Shown: piece after piece, positions 45,023 to 53,827 of the stretch
Position numbering within the stretch: the stretch's first letter is position 1
Layout: every line of letters begins with the position of its first letter
From: Carnimonas bestiolae
GTDB lineage: Bacteria > Pseudomonadota > Gammaproteobacteria > Pseudomonadales > Halomonadaceae
Assembly (NCBI RefSeq): GCF_051251125.1
Contig: NZ_JBPCZL010000002.1
Reading direction: 5' to 3' (one strand)
DNA length: 64,000 bases
Made by a program: the position numbers and the translations under genes
Notes under the pieces: generated by a model
Database searches by the model: none
The model's input: the letters and a program-made list of their open reading frames with translations, nothing else
What the model was told of the DNA's origin: nothing

Positions 45023-46386
45023 TGACAGCCCAGCATTCATCATCATTCAGATGCGTGCTGGGATCGCCTTGGTTTGCACCACTTTGGAAGCCGACTGTGC
45101 GCTCGATACCATTACTTCCTTCCGCGGCTTTATCGCTAATACTGCTATCGACCGCGGCATGCGCTGACAATGCAACCATCCGCTCGAATGCCGATGACCA
45201 CGCCATTCCCGCCGAACAGATGCGGTTATTTATCGACGCGTATCAACGCATTCAGCAACACTACATAGAACCGGTTAACAGCCAGCAGCTCATTACCGGT
45301 GCGATTCGCGGCATGGTCGCAGAGCTGGACCCGCACTCCGCTTACCTTGATGCCGAACAACTCGCCGCCCTGCGCGACCAGACCAGCGGCTCTTTTTCAG
45401 GCGTTGGCATGCAACTGGGATTAGAGCAGGGGCATATCAGCGTGGTATCAACCACGCCTCACGGCCCTGCCAGCAAAGCCGACATCAAACCACATGATTG
45501 GCTTGTCGCCATCGACCAGCAGTCCACCGAGAGCATGGGGCTGACCGGTGCCACCGATAAACTGCGAGGAGAAACCGGCAGCCAGGTAAGTCTGACGCTG
45601 CGGCGCGACGGTTCATCCCGCCCCTTCACGGTTACTCTGGCGCGCGATCGTATTCGCACCGATAGTGTTACCACCGAGCATTTGAATCGTACGATGGCGA
45701 TGGTGCGCATCGACGAGTTTCAAAACGATACCGGCGACGAATTGCACAACGCACTCGAGCAACTGGCACAGCAGCCTCTCGACGGCCTTGTACTTGATTT
45801 GCGCGGGAATCCCGGCGGAGTGCTGGATGCAGCAGTAGATGTCACCAGCGAATTCGTCGGCAGCGGCACTGTTGTCTATACCCAAGGCAGAAATGCCAGT
45901 GACACCCGTTATTATCACGTTACCGGTCATCCATCGCTGGTTCACACACCGCTGGTCGTGCTGATCGACGGCGGCACTGCCTCCGCCGCCGAGATTGTTG
46001 CCGGCGCACTGCAGGACCACCATCGCGCCGTCATCCTTGGCACCGATAGCTACGGCAAGGCATCCGTGCAAGCCATCCAGCTGCTTACCGATGGCAGCGC
46101 CCTGAAACTCACCACCGCTCGCTATTACACCCCCAACGGCCGCTCCATACAGCTCGACGGCATAGCTCCCGATGTTCATGCCACCGCCGCCACCGTCGAA
46201 GAACTCAACAACGACAATGTTTCACGTGAAACAAATTTGGACCGGCACCTGAACAATCCCGGCACCGGCAGCTCTGAAATACCCGCAGATGAAACGATAA
46301 ATCCAATGGTCAGCTCCGACTTCCAGCTTCGAGAAGCAGTCAATTTATTGAAGGGAATCAAAGCGGTAAGGATGTTGGGAGAGTGA
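45022..46386 (+). CDS. ctpA: Carboxy-terminal processing protease (S41)
   Basis: 454 residues. N-terminal export signal in SIPLLPSAALSLILLSTAACADN. PDZ domain about 132-215 (GSFSGVGMQLGLEQGHISVVS...). Catalytic dyad Ser321 (DGGTASAAEIVAGAL) and Lys346 (GTDSYGKASVQ), spaced 25 residues as in E. coli Prc. The acidic tail after 395 is poorly conserved and accommodates VSRET400-404 encoded by parS site 2. It degrades periplasmic cell-wall hydrolases or other substrates; the one-base overlap with envC is the conserved envC-ctpA pair. Confidence 0.94.
   Translation: MTAQHSSSFRCVLGSPWFAPLWKPTVRSIPLLPSAALSLILLSTAACADNATIRSNADDHAIPAEQMRLFIDAYQRIQQHYIEPVNSQQLITGAIRGMVAELDPHSAYLDAEQLAALRDQTSGSFSGVGMQLGLEQGHISVVSTTPHGPASKADIKPHDWLVAIDQQSTESMGLTGATDKLRGETGSQVSLTLRRDGSSRPFTVTLARDRIRTDSVTTEHLNRTMAMVRIDEFQNDTGDELHNALEQLAQQPLDGLVLDLRGNPGGVLDAAVDVTSEFVGSGTVVYTQGRNASDTRYYHVTGHPSLVHTPLVVLIDGGTASAAEIVAGALQDHHRAVILGTDSYGKASVQAIQLLTDGSALKLTTARYYTPNGRSIQLDGIAPDVHATAATVEELNNDNVSRETNLDRHLNNPGTGSSEIPADETINPMVSSDFQLREAVNLLKGIKAVRMLGE
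46218..46233. promoter_or_regulatory. parS site 2, inside ctpA
   Basis: TGTTTCACGTGAAACA, perfect match to the chromosomal parS consensus. It lies in the variable C-terminal tail of CtpA, read as VSRET in the same frame as site 1 in rsmE. Confidence 0.95.
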
Positions 46387-46404
46387 TTTTGGTGGTGTTG
46401 GTGG

Positions 46405-46926
46405 TGTCTTTAGCGCGAGGCTGATTCTAGATCCTTTGCAGTTTTTCGGTGTTGGCGTCTTTACCACGTGACTGATTCTAGATCCTACGCAGTCTTTCAC
46501 TGATGGCACCTTTTCAAACATTATTTTATTAATATCGAAGGGGACCTTGCAGGCCCCCTTCACCCCCGCCTGCGTCAGGCGCGTCAGACCATCCACTTGC
46601 AAAACCACGCTGCAAGCGGATGATTCCGCGCCTTCCTTACGAAGTTTGCATATGTCGGTAGCTAGTCACGCTAAGCGTTCTATTTGCCAAGGCATGACAG
46701 CCCATTGAATGTGTGCGCTGTGCGTGCACAGCGACATCACATTCGGGGCGCTTCCACGAGCGGGAGAGCGCGAGAGGGACAAGGTTCCTCTCGCATTTAG
46801 AGAAAAGGTTTGGTTTGAAAAGACGCTAACAGTAAAGCCCTGCGCAGGCTCCCGAATAAGCCACCCGACTAAGCCGCCAACACCGAAAAACTGCGCAAGG
46901 CTCCCGAATCAGTCCAACAAAACGCC
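46405..46926. repeat. Hairpin-rich ~0.5-kb repeat element, copy A
   Basis: Begins about 20 bp after the ctpA stop and is repeated in the same orientation at 48242-48694. Its core (46537-46833) contains several hairpins: GAAGGGG...CCCCTTC (46537-46561), CTTGCA...TGCAAG, GCTGTGCGTGCACAGC, and GCGAGAGG...CCTCTCGC. The ends are built from ~55-60-bp subrepeats that are inverted relative to each other: GCAGTTTTTCGGTGTTGGCG at 46438-46457 recurs exactly as its complement at 46875-46894. Two left subrepeats here, one in copy B. No transposase. Confidence 0.85.
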
Positions 46927-47046
46927 CACAGCCCAAACATAACGCTAGACGCTAAATTCATATCCCCCCTTGCGCGGGCGAAACACGTTGTGGTGTGCTG
47001 GGGCCGTGGTAAACAAGCATTAACAATAACTACAATTAGGTGATTC

Positions 47047-48240
47047 ATGGCTTCCGACAACACAAGGCGCGGTTTTCTGCGCTCTTCTCTCGGCGCTTCA
47101 GCATTAGCGCTTTCTTCGGGTTTTCTGGGCGGAGGTGCTGGTCTGACATCGGCTCCCGCGGTCGCCGCTGAAACAGGCACGCGTTTTGCGCGCGCTGGCA
47201 CGTTCATTAACTACAATGAGAATCCATTAGGTCCCTGTGAATCCGCACGTGAGGCGTTGCGTGAGATTATCGCTGAGTCAGGTTTTTATCGCTTCGATTT
47301 GATCGAACAATTGCAGCACGCGGTAGCGGATAGCATGGGCGTTAGCGTTAACCATGTGCAGTTGCAGCCTGGCTCTGGATGGACATTGCTGTTTGCGCCG
47401 CAGGCATTCACCTCAGCGAGTAAATCGCTGGTGACGGCGGATCCTGGTTACGAAGCCTGTGAACAGCAAGCTAAAATGAGCGGCTCTCCGGTACACCGAG
47501 TAGCGCTATTGCCCAACGGCGCTCACGATATTGACCGCATGTGTAGCTTCCCTGATGCCGGGCTTATCTATATCTGCAATCCTAATAATCCTACCGGCAC
47601 CATTACGCCCCGCTCCGCCATTATTTCAGCGTTGAAAAAGAAGCCCCAAGGGGCTGTACTGATGGTGGACGAAGCCTATATCCACTACTCCAATGAGCAG
47701 TCTGTCGCCGATCTGGTTGCTTCGCATCCTGATTTAATTGTTATCCGCACCTTCTCGAAGCTGTATGGAATGGCAGGATTGCGCTGCGGATTTGCCGTTG
47801 CGCAACCAGCGCTTCTGGAGCGACTGAAGCGCCAAGGAGAAGACGTCGTATCAGTGACGGCCGCAGTCGCGGCCTTAGCCAGCCTCAAGCAGCCCGATTT
47901 GGTAGAGCAGCGTCGTAGCTACACTGCCAGCGTACGCGGCGACGTACTCGCATGGTTACGTCAGCGAGGGGTGCGGTGCACTGACTCGCATTCCAACTGC
48001 TTCATGATGCGCACTGGCCGACCTGGTGCCAGCGAAGCCGCTGCATTAGCTGAGCACGGCGTGCACGTAGGACGCGCATGGCCCAGTTGGCCTGATTGGG
48101 TAAGGGTGTCGATAGGCAGCCGTGAAGACATGGAAGCGTTCAAACGAGCCTTTGTCGCGGCGCAAAAACAGCCAGCGCCATCCAATGCCTCAACGTCGAC
48201 CACCGCAATGCGGCTTTGTCGCGCTGCCGCGTTAGCGTGA
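47047..48240 (+). CDS. Tat-exported class I/II PLP aminotransferase (HisC-like)
   Basis: 397 residues. A twin-arginine signal TRRGFLRS (6-13) with hydrophobic LGASALALSSGFLGGG and a cleavage site near VAA-ET predicts folded export to the periplasm. Aminotransferase fold I follows: NYNENPLGP, NPNNPTGT, DEAYIHY, the PLP-binding Lys238 in RTFSKLYGMAGLRCG, and a phosphate/carboxylate Arg near the end (WVRVSIGS). The fold is HisC-like, but a periplasmic transaminase cannot be the histidine-pathway enzyme; substrate unknown. Flanked by direct repeats; ribosome site AGGTGA. Confidence 0.88.
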   Translation: MASDNTRRGFLRSSLGASALALSSGFLGGGAGLTSAPAVAAETGTRFARAGTFINYNENPLGPCESAREALREIIAESGFYRFDLIEQLQHAVADSMGVSVNHVQLQPGSGWTLLFAPQAFTSASKSLVTADPGYEACEQQAKMSGSPVHRVALLPNGAHDIDRMCSFPDAGLIYICNPNNPTGTITPRSAIISALKKKPQGAVLMVDEAYIHYSNEQSVADLVASHPDLIVIRTFSKLYGMAGLRCGFAVAQPALLERLKRQGEDVVSVTAAVAALASLKQPDLVEQRRSYTASVRGDVLAWLRQRGVRCTDSHSNCFMMRTGRPGASEAAALAEHGVHVGRAWPSWPDWVRVSIGSREDMEAFKRAFVAAQKQPAPSNASTSTTAMRLCRAAALA

Positions 48241-48241
48241 T

Positions 48242-48694
48242 TGGCGTCTTTAGCGCGAGGCTAATTCTGAATCCTGCGCAGCCTTTCACTGGTGGCGTCT
48301 TAGCAAACGTTATTTATTGATATCTGAAGGGGACCTTGCAGGCCCCCTTCACCCCCGCTGTCGTCAGGCGCGTCAGACCATCCACTTGCAAAACCACGCT
48401 GCAAGCGGATGATTCCGCGCCTTCCTTACGAAGTTTGCTGTGCTGATGATTTACCAAGGCATGACAGCCCATTGAATGTGTGCGCTGTGCGTGCACAGCG
48501 ACATCACATTCGGGGCGCTTCCACGAGCGGGAGAGGGCGAGAGGGACAAGGTTCCTCTCGCATTCAAAGGAAAGGTTAGGTTTGAAAAGACGCTAACAGT
48601 GAAAAACTGCGTAGGCTCTCAAATAAGCCAGCAGACAAGAACACCAACACCGAAAAACTGTGCAAGCTCAGGAATGAGCCACCGGTAACGCCGC
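48242..48694. repeat. Hairpin-rich repeat element, copy B
   Basis: Direct copy of the element at 46405, starting one base after the aminotransferase stop codon. The core (48327-48600) is nearly identical to copy A except for a replaced 20-45-bp patch (around 48438-48452, compared with 46650-46686). Carries one left subrepeat and two right subrepeats. Internal hairpins are conserved, including where single bases differ, e.g. GCGAGAGG...CCTCTCGC. Confidence 0.85.
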
Positions 48695-48737
48695 TAACGA
48701 TGAGGCCCGCGAAGCAGCCACCGCCTCCTCCAACCAT

Positions 48738-49355
48738 TCACCGTGCGGTAAGCGCTAAGCGCGCGGCAAAGGCGACAAATACGCCGCCGGTGACGCGGTC
48801 CATCCAGCGCACCAGTGCGCCTTCGCGCAGTCGACGCCCCAGCGGACGTGTAGCGGCGATCAGCAGCCCGCACCAAATTATCCCCAGCAGTACGTGAATA
48901 CTTGCCAACATCATGGCGTAGCCTGCGATCGATGCGCCTTCGGGAATAAACTGTGGCAGAAAAGAGACATAAAACACGCCAACCTTGGGGTTAAGCACAT
49001 TGGAGGCCAGCCCTTTCAGCAGCCAACCGGTACCGCTGCGCGTTTGCGGTCGCCCTTCGGTGTGGAACGATTGCCGTGGTCTCAGCAGCATTCCAATTCC
49101 TAACCATGCCAGATATGCAGCACCTACCCATTTGAGCAGGTGATAGGCAAGCTCGGAGGCCGTTAACAGTGCTCCTAGTCCAGCGGCCACTAACGCGCCC
49201 CAACACAGCAGCCCGAGGTTGATACCCAGCGCAGCAAATATTGCCTGCCTGGCCCCCTGAACCAGCGAAGTACGCAATATCAGTGCTGTATCCAGACCGG
49301 GAGTCATCACCAGAAGCAGTACCGTGCCCGTGTACACCCACAACATCGATGACAT
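48738..49355 (-). CDS. LysE/RhtB-family amino-acid exporter
   Basis: 205 residues, about six helices: VLLLVMTPGLDTALILRTSLVQGARQAIFAALGINLGL (11-48) is the family signature; a cytoplasmic loop with SGTGWLLKGLASNVLNPKVGVFYVSFLPQF follows. Exports small amino acids or homoserine lactone-like compounds; substrate unknown. Strong GGGGAGGGGG ribosome site. Transcribed toward repeat copy B. Confidence 0.9.
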   Translation of the reverse strand: MSSMLWVYTGTVLLLVMTPGLDTALILRTSLVQGARQAIFAALGINLGLLCWGALVAAGLGALLTASELAYHLLKWVGAAYLAWLGIGMLLRPRQSFHTEGRPQTRSGTGWLLKGLASNVLNPKVGVFYVSFLPQFIPEGASIAGYAMMLASIHVLLGIIWCGLLIAATRPLGRRLREGALVRWMDRVTGGVFVAFAARLALTAR

Positions 49356-49794
49356 ACCCCCTCCCCGCTACTCATATCGATAAAAGAATGCAGTGGCATT
49401 CAGTATAGAGGGGAATGCGCGCGCATCGAATGCATATTGGGTAGTAGAACAGGGAGATCGAGCACCCGTTGGCGAACAAGATGCCCATGCTAGAGTCCCG
49501 CCGCGCGAGTGAGTTAGAACCACGGGCACCGGATAGCGCCCGTCAGCTTGAGAGAGGTGTGGCATCGAGAAATGTTGGCGCGCGACCGGTGGCGCTGCAC
49601 AAGCGATGACAGCAAAAGGGATATTGCGAGCGCTGGCACTAACGACGGTCGCAGAAGGATTCCATGAAGCCCTCTGCGGCCCGATCACAAGGGAAAAACG
49701 CATTGATTGTGTGCCACTGGTGTTTCACGCGATACAGTGCACGCGCGAATTCAACAGCGCAGTCACACAGGTAGACCGCGCATCGCCTTTAGCG
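49356..49794. other. Intergenic region with a degenerate parS-like site
   Basis: 439 bp between ubiI and the LysE-family gene; short overlapping frames on both strands have no recognisable content. TGTTTCACGCGATACA at 49721-49736 matches parS at 14 of 16 positions, with mismatches at positions 10 and 13. Confidence 0.4.
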
Positions 49795-51090
49795 TCAGGA
49801 GGAGGCGTTCTTCTTCATTCGCTCGGGCAAATCGTGACGATACCCCAGCGCTTGCTGAATCATCACCTGCTTGACCGGCGTGAAGCGATTAACGCTGCGC
49901 AGCCCCACATTACGCGCCAAGCGCACTAGAGGCTGACGACTACCGAAACCGAGCCGGAAACCGTCCATCAGCTTGATCATGGCGCTATTATCCATGCGGC
50001 GACGGCGGCCGTAACGCTCCAGCACACGCTCGTCGCCCAGCGCTGCACCGCGTCGATGCGCACGCGCCAGTTCTTCTGCTAATACTGCCACATCCAGAAA
50101 CCCCAAATTGGCTCCCTGACCAGCAAGCGGATGCAAGCTGTGCGCGGCGTCACCCACTAACGCCAGCCCCGGCAGCGTGTACCGACGCACGTGGCGCTGT
50201 ACCAGCGGGAAAGCGGCACGACTCTGAAGCTCAAGGATATTTCCCACGCGCCCCTCGAACGCTTGCTGAAGCGCAGCAGCGAACTGGTCGTCATCGAGTG
50301 CCTGCAAACGGTTAGCTTCATCGCTGTCGGCAGACCATACAATTGAGGACCAATATTCACCTTCCACCGGCGACGCAATGGGCAGAAATGCCAGCGGACC
50401 GGTGGGTAAGAACACCTGCCGCGCCGTATCGTTGTGGCTATGCTGGTGACGAACGCTGGCGACGATTGCCTGCTGTCCCGTGGGATACTCATTGACGTCA
50501 ATCGCTGCCATGCGACGCACCATTGAACGCCCACCGTCCGCCCCCACTACTAACGGCGTAACCACTTTGGCTCCGTTCTCCAGGGTGAGCGAGCGCTTAC
50601 TTTCGGAGTGGGCGCGTGGTGCATCAGGCTGTTCATACCACTCGAGCGATGTCACCTGTTGGCCGAACAGGCGGGTAATCTTCTCATGCTGTTCCAGCGC
50701 TTCGTTCAACGCGTCGATGATGGCGCTGTTTTCGACGATGTGTCCCAGCTCACTGGCAGCGACCTCACTGGCCGAGAAATTTATCTCCCCCAGGCCCTCG
50801 CTGTCCCATACCTGCATATGCTGATAAGGCGCTGCGCGGCGCTTAACGATTCCGGGCCACACTCCCAGCGACGTAAACAATGCACGAGAAGCCGCGGTAA
50901 TGGCGCTAACACGGTTATCGAGCTGAGCCTCTTTCCAACGAAGTGAATACTTACCAGCATCGATGAGCGCTACGCTGATACCCGCTTCTGCAAGCAACAG
51001 CGCCAAGGTCGCGCCGACCATTCCCGCCCCCACGATCGCCACGTCGCTTTCCAACACATTCCGGGAAGAGTGCGCGCTTTGCTCGTTCAT
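49795..51090 (-). CDS. ubiI: FAD-dependent ubiquinone-pathway hydroxylase UbiI
   Basis: 431 residues: FAD motif VGAGMVGATLALLLAEAG (20-37), DNRVSAI, the flavin/NADPH motif GADGGRSMVRR near 185, and GDAAHSLHPLAGQGANLGFLD near 310. It is a class A flavin monooxygenase of the UbiH/UbiF/VisC group. Position directly after ubiH identifies it as UbiI (C5 hydroxylase), although UbiF/UbiM-like specificity cannot be excluded. AGAGGTG ribosome site; 62 bp from ubiH. Confidence 0.9.
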   Translation of the reverse strand: MNEQSAHSSRNVLESDVAIVGAGMVGATLALLLAEAGISVALIDAGKYSLRWKEAQLDNRVSAITAASRALFTSLGVWPGIVKRRAAPYQHMQVWDSEGLGEINFSASEVAASELGHIVENSAIIDALNEALEQHEKITRLFGQQVTSLEWYEQPDAPRAHSESKRSLTLENGAKVVTPLVVGADGGRSMVRRMAAIDVNEYPTGQQAIVASVRHQHSHNDTARQVFLPTGPLAFLPIASPVEGEYWSSIVWSADSDEANRLQALDDDQFAAALQQAFEGRVGNILELQSRAAFPLVQRHVRRYTLPGLALVGDAAHSLHPLAGQGANLGFLDVAVLAEELARAHRRGAALGDERVLERYGRRRRMDNSAMIKLMDGFRLGFGSRQPLVRLARNVGLRSVNRFTPVKQVMIQQALGYRHDLPERMKKNASS

Positions 51091-51152
51091 CTGACACCTC
51101 TCGATTAACCGCTACCACCACTGAAATATCTGCGTTTGCCACTACTGCCGAA

Positions 51153-52364
51153 CTAGCGCTCGATACCCATCGCCCGACGCGTCAGCCCCCGACGTACCGG
51201 ACCAAGCAAATTCAAACCTATTAACCCCAAGGCACGAGCATGGGAAAGCAGCGGATTATCAATGCCAAACAGCTCGACCAGGCCATGGCTGGCCTTAACC
51301 ATCACATCACGGTCGAGCGCGCGTCGCCGTTCGAAATCATGCATCACCGTTGCCTCTCCGCCCCGCAGCCCTTGAGCCAGCGCTTTTTCCAGCGCATCGC
51401 GCAGGTCGATAACGCCACGCAGCGCAAGATTGAAGCCCTGCCCTGCTACCGGATGCATGGAATGCGCGGCATTGCCAAGCACCGCCAGATGCGGCCTGAC
51501 TTGTTCACGCGCCTGAACCAACTGCAGGGGATAAATACTGCGTGTGCCAATGCGAGTAAAACGCCCCAATCGATCACCGAAAAAGCGCTGAATTTCAGCG
51601 AGCAGTTGGGCATCGCTAAGCGACTCTAGCTCAGCCAAACGTTCTGGAGCGCGCGTCCATACCAGCGCCATGCGCTGGCCATTAAGCGGCAACAGCGCCA
51701 TCGGGCCGCGCGCATCGAAACGTTCGTAGGCAACACCATGGTGAGGGCGGGAAATTTCCAGCGTACTGATCAATGCACTCTGCTGATAGTCGTGAACCGC
51801 GCTTTCGATGCCCAGCAGCTTTTTGAGCGGTGACCGACCGCCGTCGGCGAGCACCGTCAACCCTGCCTGCAGGGTGTCGCCGTTATCCAGGGTCAGTTGG
51901 TGGCCGTCTTGCACTGGCGTAATCTGCTCTACCCGAGCAGGACAGCGCCACGTCAGTGGCAGTGTTGCCATACGCTGCATCAGCACCTGCCCCATCCACG
52001 CATTAGGCACCACATAGCCAAGCGCCTCGGTGCCCATCTCGCGATCGTTGAGACGCGCAGCACCAAACCGACCGCGCTCGGCGATGTGCACCTGATGAAT
52101 AGGGCAGGCTTCACTTGCCAGCCCCGCCTGCTCATCATTGTGCTGCCACAGCCCCATTCGTTCGAAGTGCAGCCGCGTGCCATAGGCCAACGCGCTGGAA
52201 CGCTGATCGAAACTGGGCTGCCACGTGCGCTTTTCAAGAGAGATGGCGGCCGCCTCAATCACGACCACGCGCAGATGGTACTGCTCGATCAATTCAGACA
52301 GCGAGGCTGCCAGGCTGGCACCCACCAAACCGCCGCCAACGATGGCAATATCGAACCGCTCCAT
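51153..52364 (-). CDS. ubiH: 2-octaprenyl-6-methoxyphenol hydroxylase UbiH
   Basis: 403 residues from the ATG at 52364 (GAGGGAGAG upstream; the longer frame begins TTG). FAD motif IAIVGGGLVGASLAASL (6-22), FDQRSSALAYGT, ADGGRSPLKKLLGI, and GNAAHSMHPVAGQGFNLALRG. It hydroxylates C6 of the ubiquinone ring precursor, with accessory factors such as UbiK. It starts 23 bp after ygfB; the usual pepP between them is absent. Confidence 0.93.
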   Translation of the reverse strand: MERFDIAIVGGGLVGASLAASLSELIEQYHLRVVVIEAAAISLEKRTWQPSFDQRSSALAYGTRLHFERMGLWQHNDEQAGLASEACPIHQVHIAERGRFGAARLNDREMGTEALGYVVPNAWMGQVLMQRMATLPLTWRCPARVEQITPVQDGHQLTLDNGDTLQAGLTVLADGGRSPLKKLLGIESAVHDYQQSALISTLEISRPHHGVAYERFDARGPMALLPLNGQRMALVWTRAPERLAELESLSDAQLLAEIQRFFGDRLGRFTRIGTRSIYPLQLVQAREQVRPHLAVLGNAAHSMHPVAGQGFNLALRGVIDLRDALEKALAQGLRGGEATVMHDFERRRALDRDVMVKASHGLVELFGIDNPLLSHARALGLIGLNLLGPVRRGLTRRAMGIER

Positions 52365-52387
52365 TCGTTGCTCTCCCTCAAAATGAA

Positions 52388-52999
52388 TCAATGCAGCTGC
52401 GAAGATGACTGATCATCATCCTTGTACACCTGCGGATTGCCCGGATGACACTCGAGATAAAGCGTCAACGCGGTGACGCGCACGTGCTCGTAAAGCGCCA
52501 GCAGGTCGTCTTCGCTCTCGCTGTCGTCAGTAACGCCCTCGTCGAGATCAAGGGCGCCGATTTCTGCCATCGCCTCGAGTGCCTCGCGCAGCGGTGCCGA
52601 CCAGCTATCGTCGATGCCGAACTCGTCGATCACTTCAGAGAAGCCCAGCGCCCACATCTTTAGGCTTTGAGCACGTTCGGGAACAGAGAATAGCTCATCA
52701 GGCAGCAGCGGCTCGAAGTCCATCTCTTCGTCGGCGAGCTGGTGGCGCGCCTGACTGCGCCAGCCTAGCAGCACCTCGGCATCTTCTCGGTCGTGGGGCT
52801 GCTCTACCCCCAGCACGGCGCAAATTTCTTGCAGCCACTCGTCACTGGCGGTGTCCTGATCATCGGTCGCCAGCGTTAGCGATGCCACCATTCGTCCGTC
52901 GAAAAACGACGGCGATGACAGCGAGCCATAGCGCAAGAAAAGATCGGCGATATCGGAAAATTCAATGGCGTTTTCTGCGCTACTCGAGTCGTTGTTCAT
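52388..52999 (-). CDS. ygfB: YgfB/UPF0149 family protein
   Basis: 203 acidic residues: helical UPF0149 domain with IADLFLRYGSLSSPSFFDG, EEMDFEPLLPDELFSVPERAQSLKMWALGFSEVI and an acidic DSESEDDLLALYEHVRVTALTLYLECHP. Function uncertain; in Pseudomonas YgfB affects antibiotic-resistance gene expression. First gene of ygfB-ubiH-ubiI, divergent from zapA. Confidence 0.9.
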   Translation of the reverse strand: MNNDSSSAENAIEFSDIADLFLRYGSLSSPSFFDGRMVASLTLATDDQDTASDEWLQEICAVLGVEQPHDREDAEVLLGWRSQARHQLADEEMDFEPLLPDELFSVPERAQSLKMWALGFSEVIDEFGIDDSWSAPLREALEAMAEIGALDLDEGVTDDSESEDDLLALYEHVRVTALTLYLECHPGNPQVYKDDDQSSSQLH

Positions 53000-53263
53000 G
53001 CGATCCTCTTGATTGCCCTACCGCTGCCGATTGATTGCGTGCAACGGTCAAGGCCACGCCGATAGTGAAAACGTTTTCCGCGCATCCGCGATTGCGGAGC
53101 ACAGCGCTCGTTAAGCACCCACGTGGCTGCTATAGTAAGCCCCTAAAAGAGACTTGGCGTTAGAAATGTGCGCGGCACATCAGCGCGCCCAGAATACCAT
53201 TTCCCGTGACGTAGTGGTCGCCTCAGACCTCCTGACGCCGCTTAGCCAACCCAGGAGCCTCGC

Positions 53264-53581
53264 ATGAGTGACGCCCCCCAAAGCACTGTCGAAGTTACTC
53301 TACTTGGCAAACGCTACACGTTCCGCTGCACCAAAAAGCAGTCTGCCGGACTTGAGCGCGCTGCACGCTATCTCGACCAGGCACTTACTGGCGTGCGCGA
53401 GCACAGTCAGACCAAGGATGATGGCAAGGTCGCGATCATGACCGCGCTCAACATCACCCACGAAATGCAGCAGCAAATGGAAGAGAAGAAAAAGCTCGAG
53501 AAAGAAGTAGCGGCGCTCACCGAGCGCATCGAACAGGCGCTGGCGCGCCCGGATGCCAAAGACGACGACAGTTCGCAATAA
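53264..53581 (+). CDS. zapA: Cell division protein ZapA
   Basis: 105 residues. N-terminal VEVTLLGKRYTFRCTKKQSAGLERAARYLDQAL (9-41) is the ZapA globular domain. The C-terminal helix (about 55-100) is a coiled coil MQQQMEEKKKLEKEVAALTERIEQAL that tetramerises and bundles FtsZ. Immediately followed by the 6S RNA gene, the conserved gammaproteobacterial order. Confidence 0.93.
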   Translation: MSDAPQSTVEVTLLGKRYTFRCTKKQSAGLERAARYLDQALTGVREHSQTKDDGKVAIMTALNITHEMQQQMEEKKKLEKEVAALTERIEQALARPDAKDDDSSQ

Positions 53582-53634
53582 AGCAGTAACGCCAGCAACA
53601 CCGTGTCAAGTCTGTTGTGCCGCCATGCATCTGA

Positions 53635-53640
53635 TACAAT
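53635..53640 (+). promoter_or_regulatory. -10 element of the 6S RNA promoter
   Basis: TACAAT within GATACAAT, 7-8 bp upstream of the predicted 6S RNA 5' end; a poor -35 (CTGTTG at 53612-53617, 17-bp spacing) is possible. Confidence 0.55.
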
Positions 53641-53647
53641 GGCGATG

Positions 53648-53823
53648 TTCTCTGGGGTGTACGTGAGTTGTCATCGTCCCTCGAGCCTATGCTTTACCCT
53701 CGGGAAGCTTGCTAGCCGGGGCTGTGTGCATGTCCGTGCGTCGGAACGCCTGAGGCCCCGACTGTGGCTTCCCACCTGAACCAGTAGGTTCAGGGCCAGC
53801 ACAACAGCGGCACTTCGGAGAAC
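53648..53823 (+). ncRNA. ssrS: 6S RNA
   Basis: About 176 nt between zapA and fau. The 5' end TTCTCTGGGGTGT pairs with the 3' end CACTTCGGAGAA to form the closing stem. Nearer the 3' side, CACCTGAACC...GGTTCAGGGC (53773-53795) is the conserved small hairpin, and GGGGC/GCCCC closes the arm flanking the central bubble. 6S RNA mimics an open promoter and sequesters sigma-70 RNA polymerase in stationary phase. Only four bases separate its end from the fau ATG, so read-through makes fau expression depend on it, as in E. coli. Confidence 0.9.
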
Positions 53824-53827
53824 CCTC

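Noticed and set aside
46345..46942. Short frames within the repeat elements (e.g. MCALCVHSDITFGALPRAGE and VLQVDGLTRL types, also at 48314-48688)
   Set aside because: Similar in both copies only because the DNA is repeated. The frames run through hairpins and end at different points; no protein family.
46405..48694. Composite transposon or insertion sequence
   Set aside because: No transposase frame and no target-site duplication could be identified. The flanking repeats are better described as non-coding elements of unknown type.
49368..49703. 111-codon frame on the minus strand between ubiI and the LysE-family gene
   Set aside because: No domain, signal or ribosome site, overlapped by an equally long frame on the other strand.
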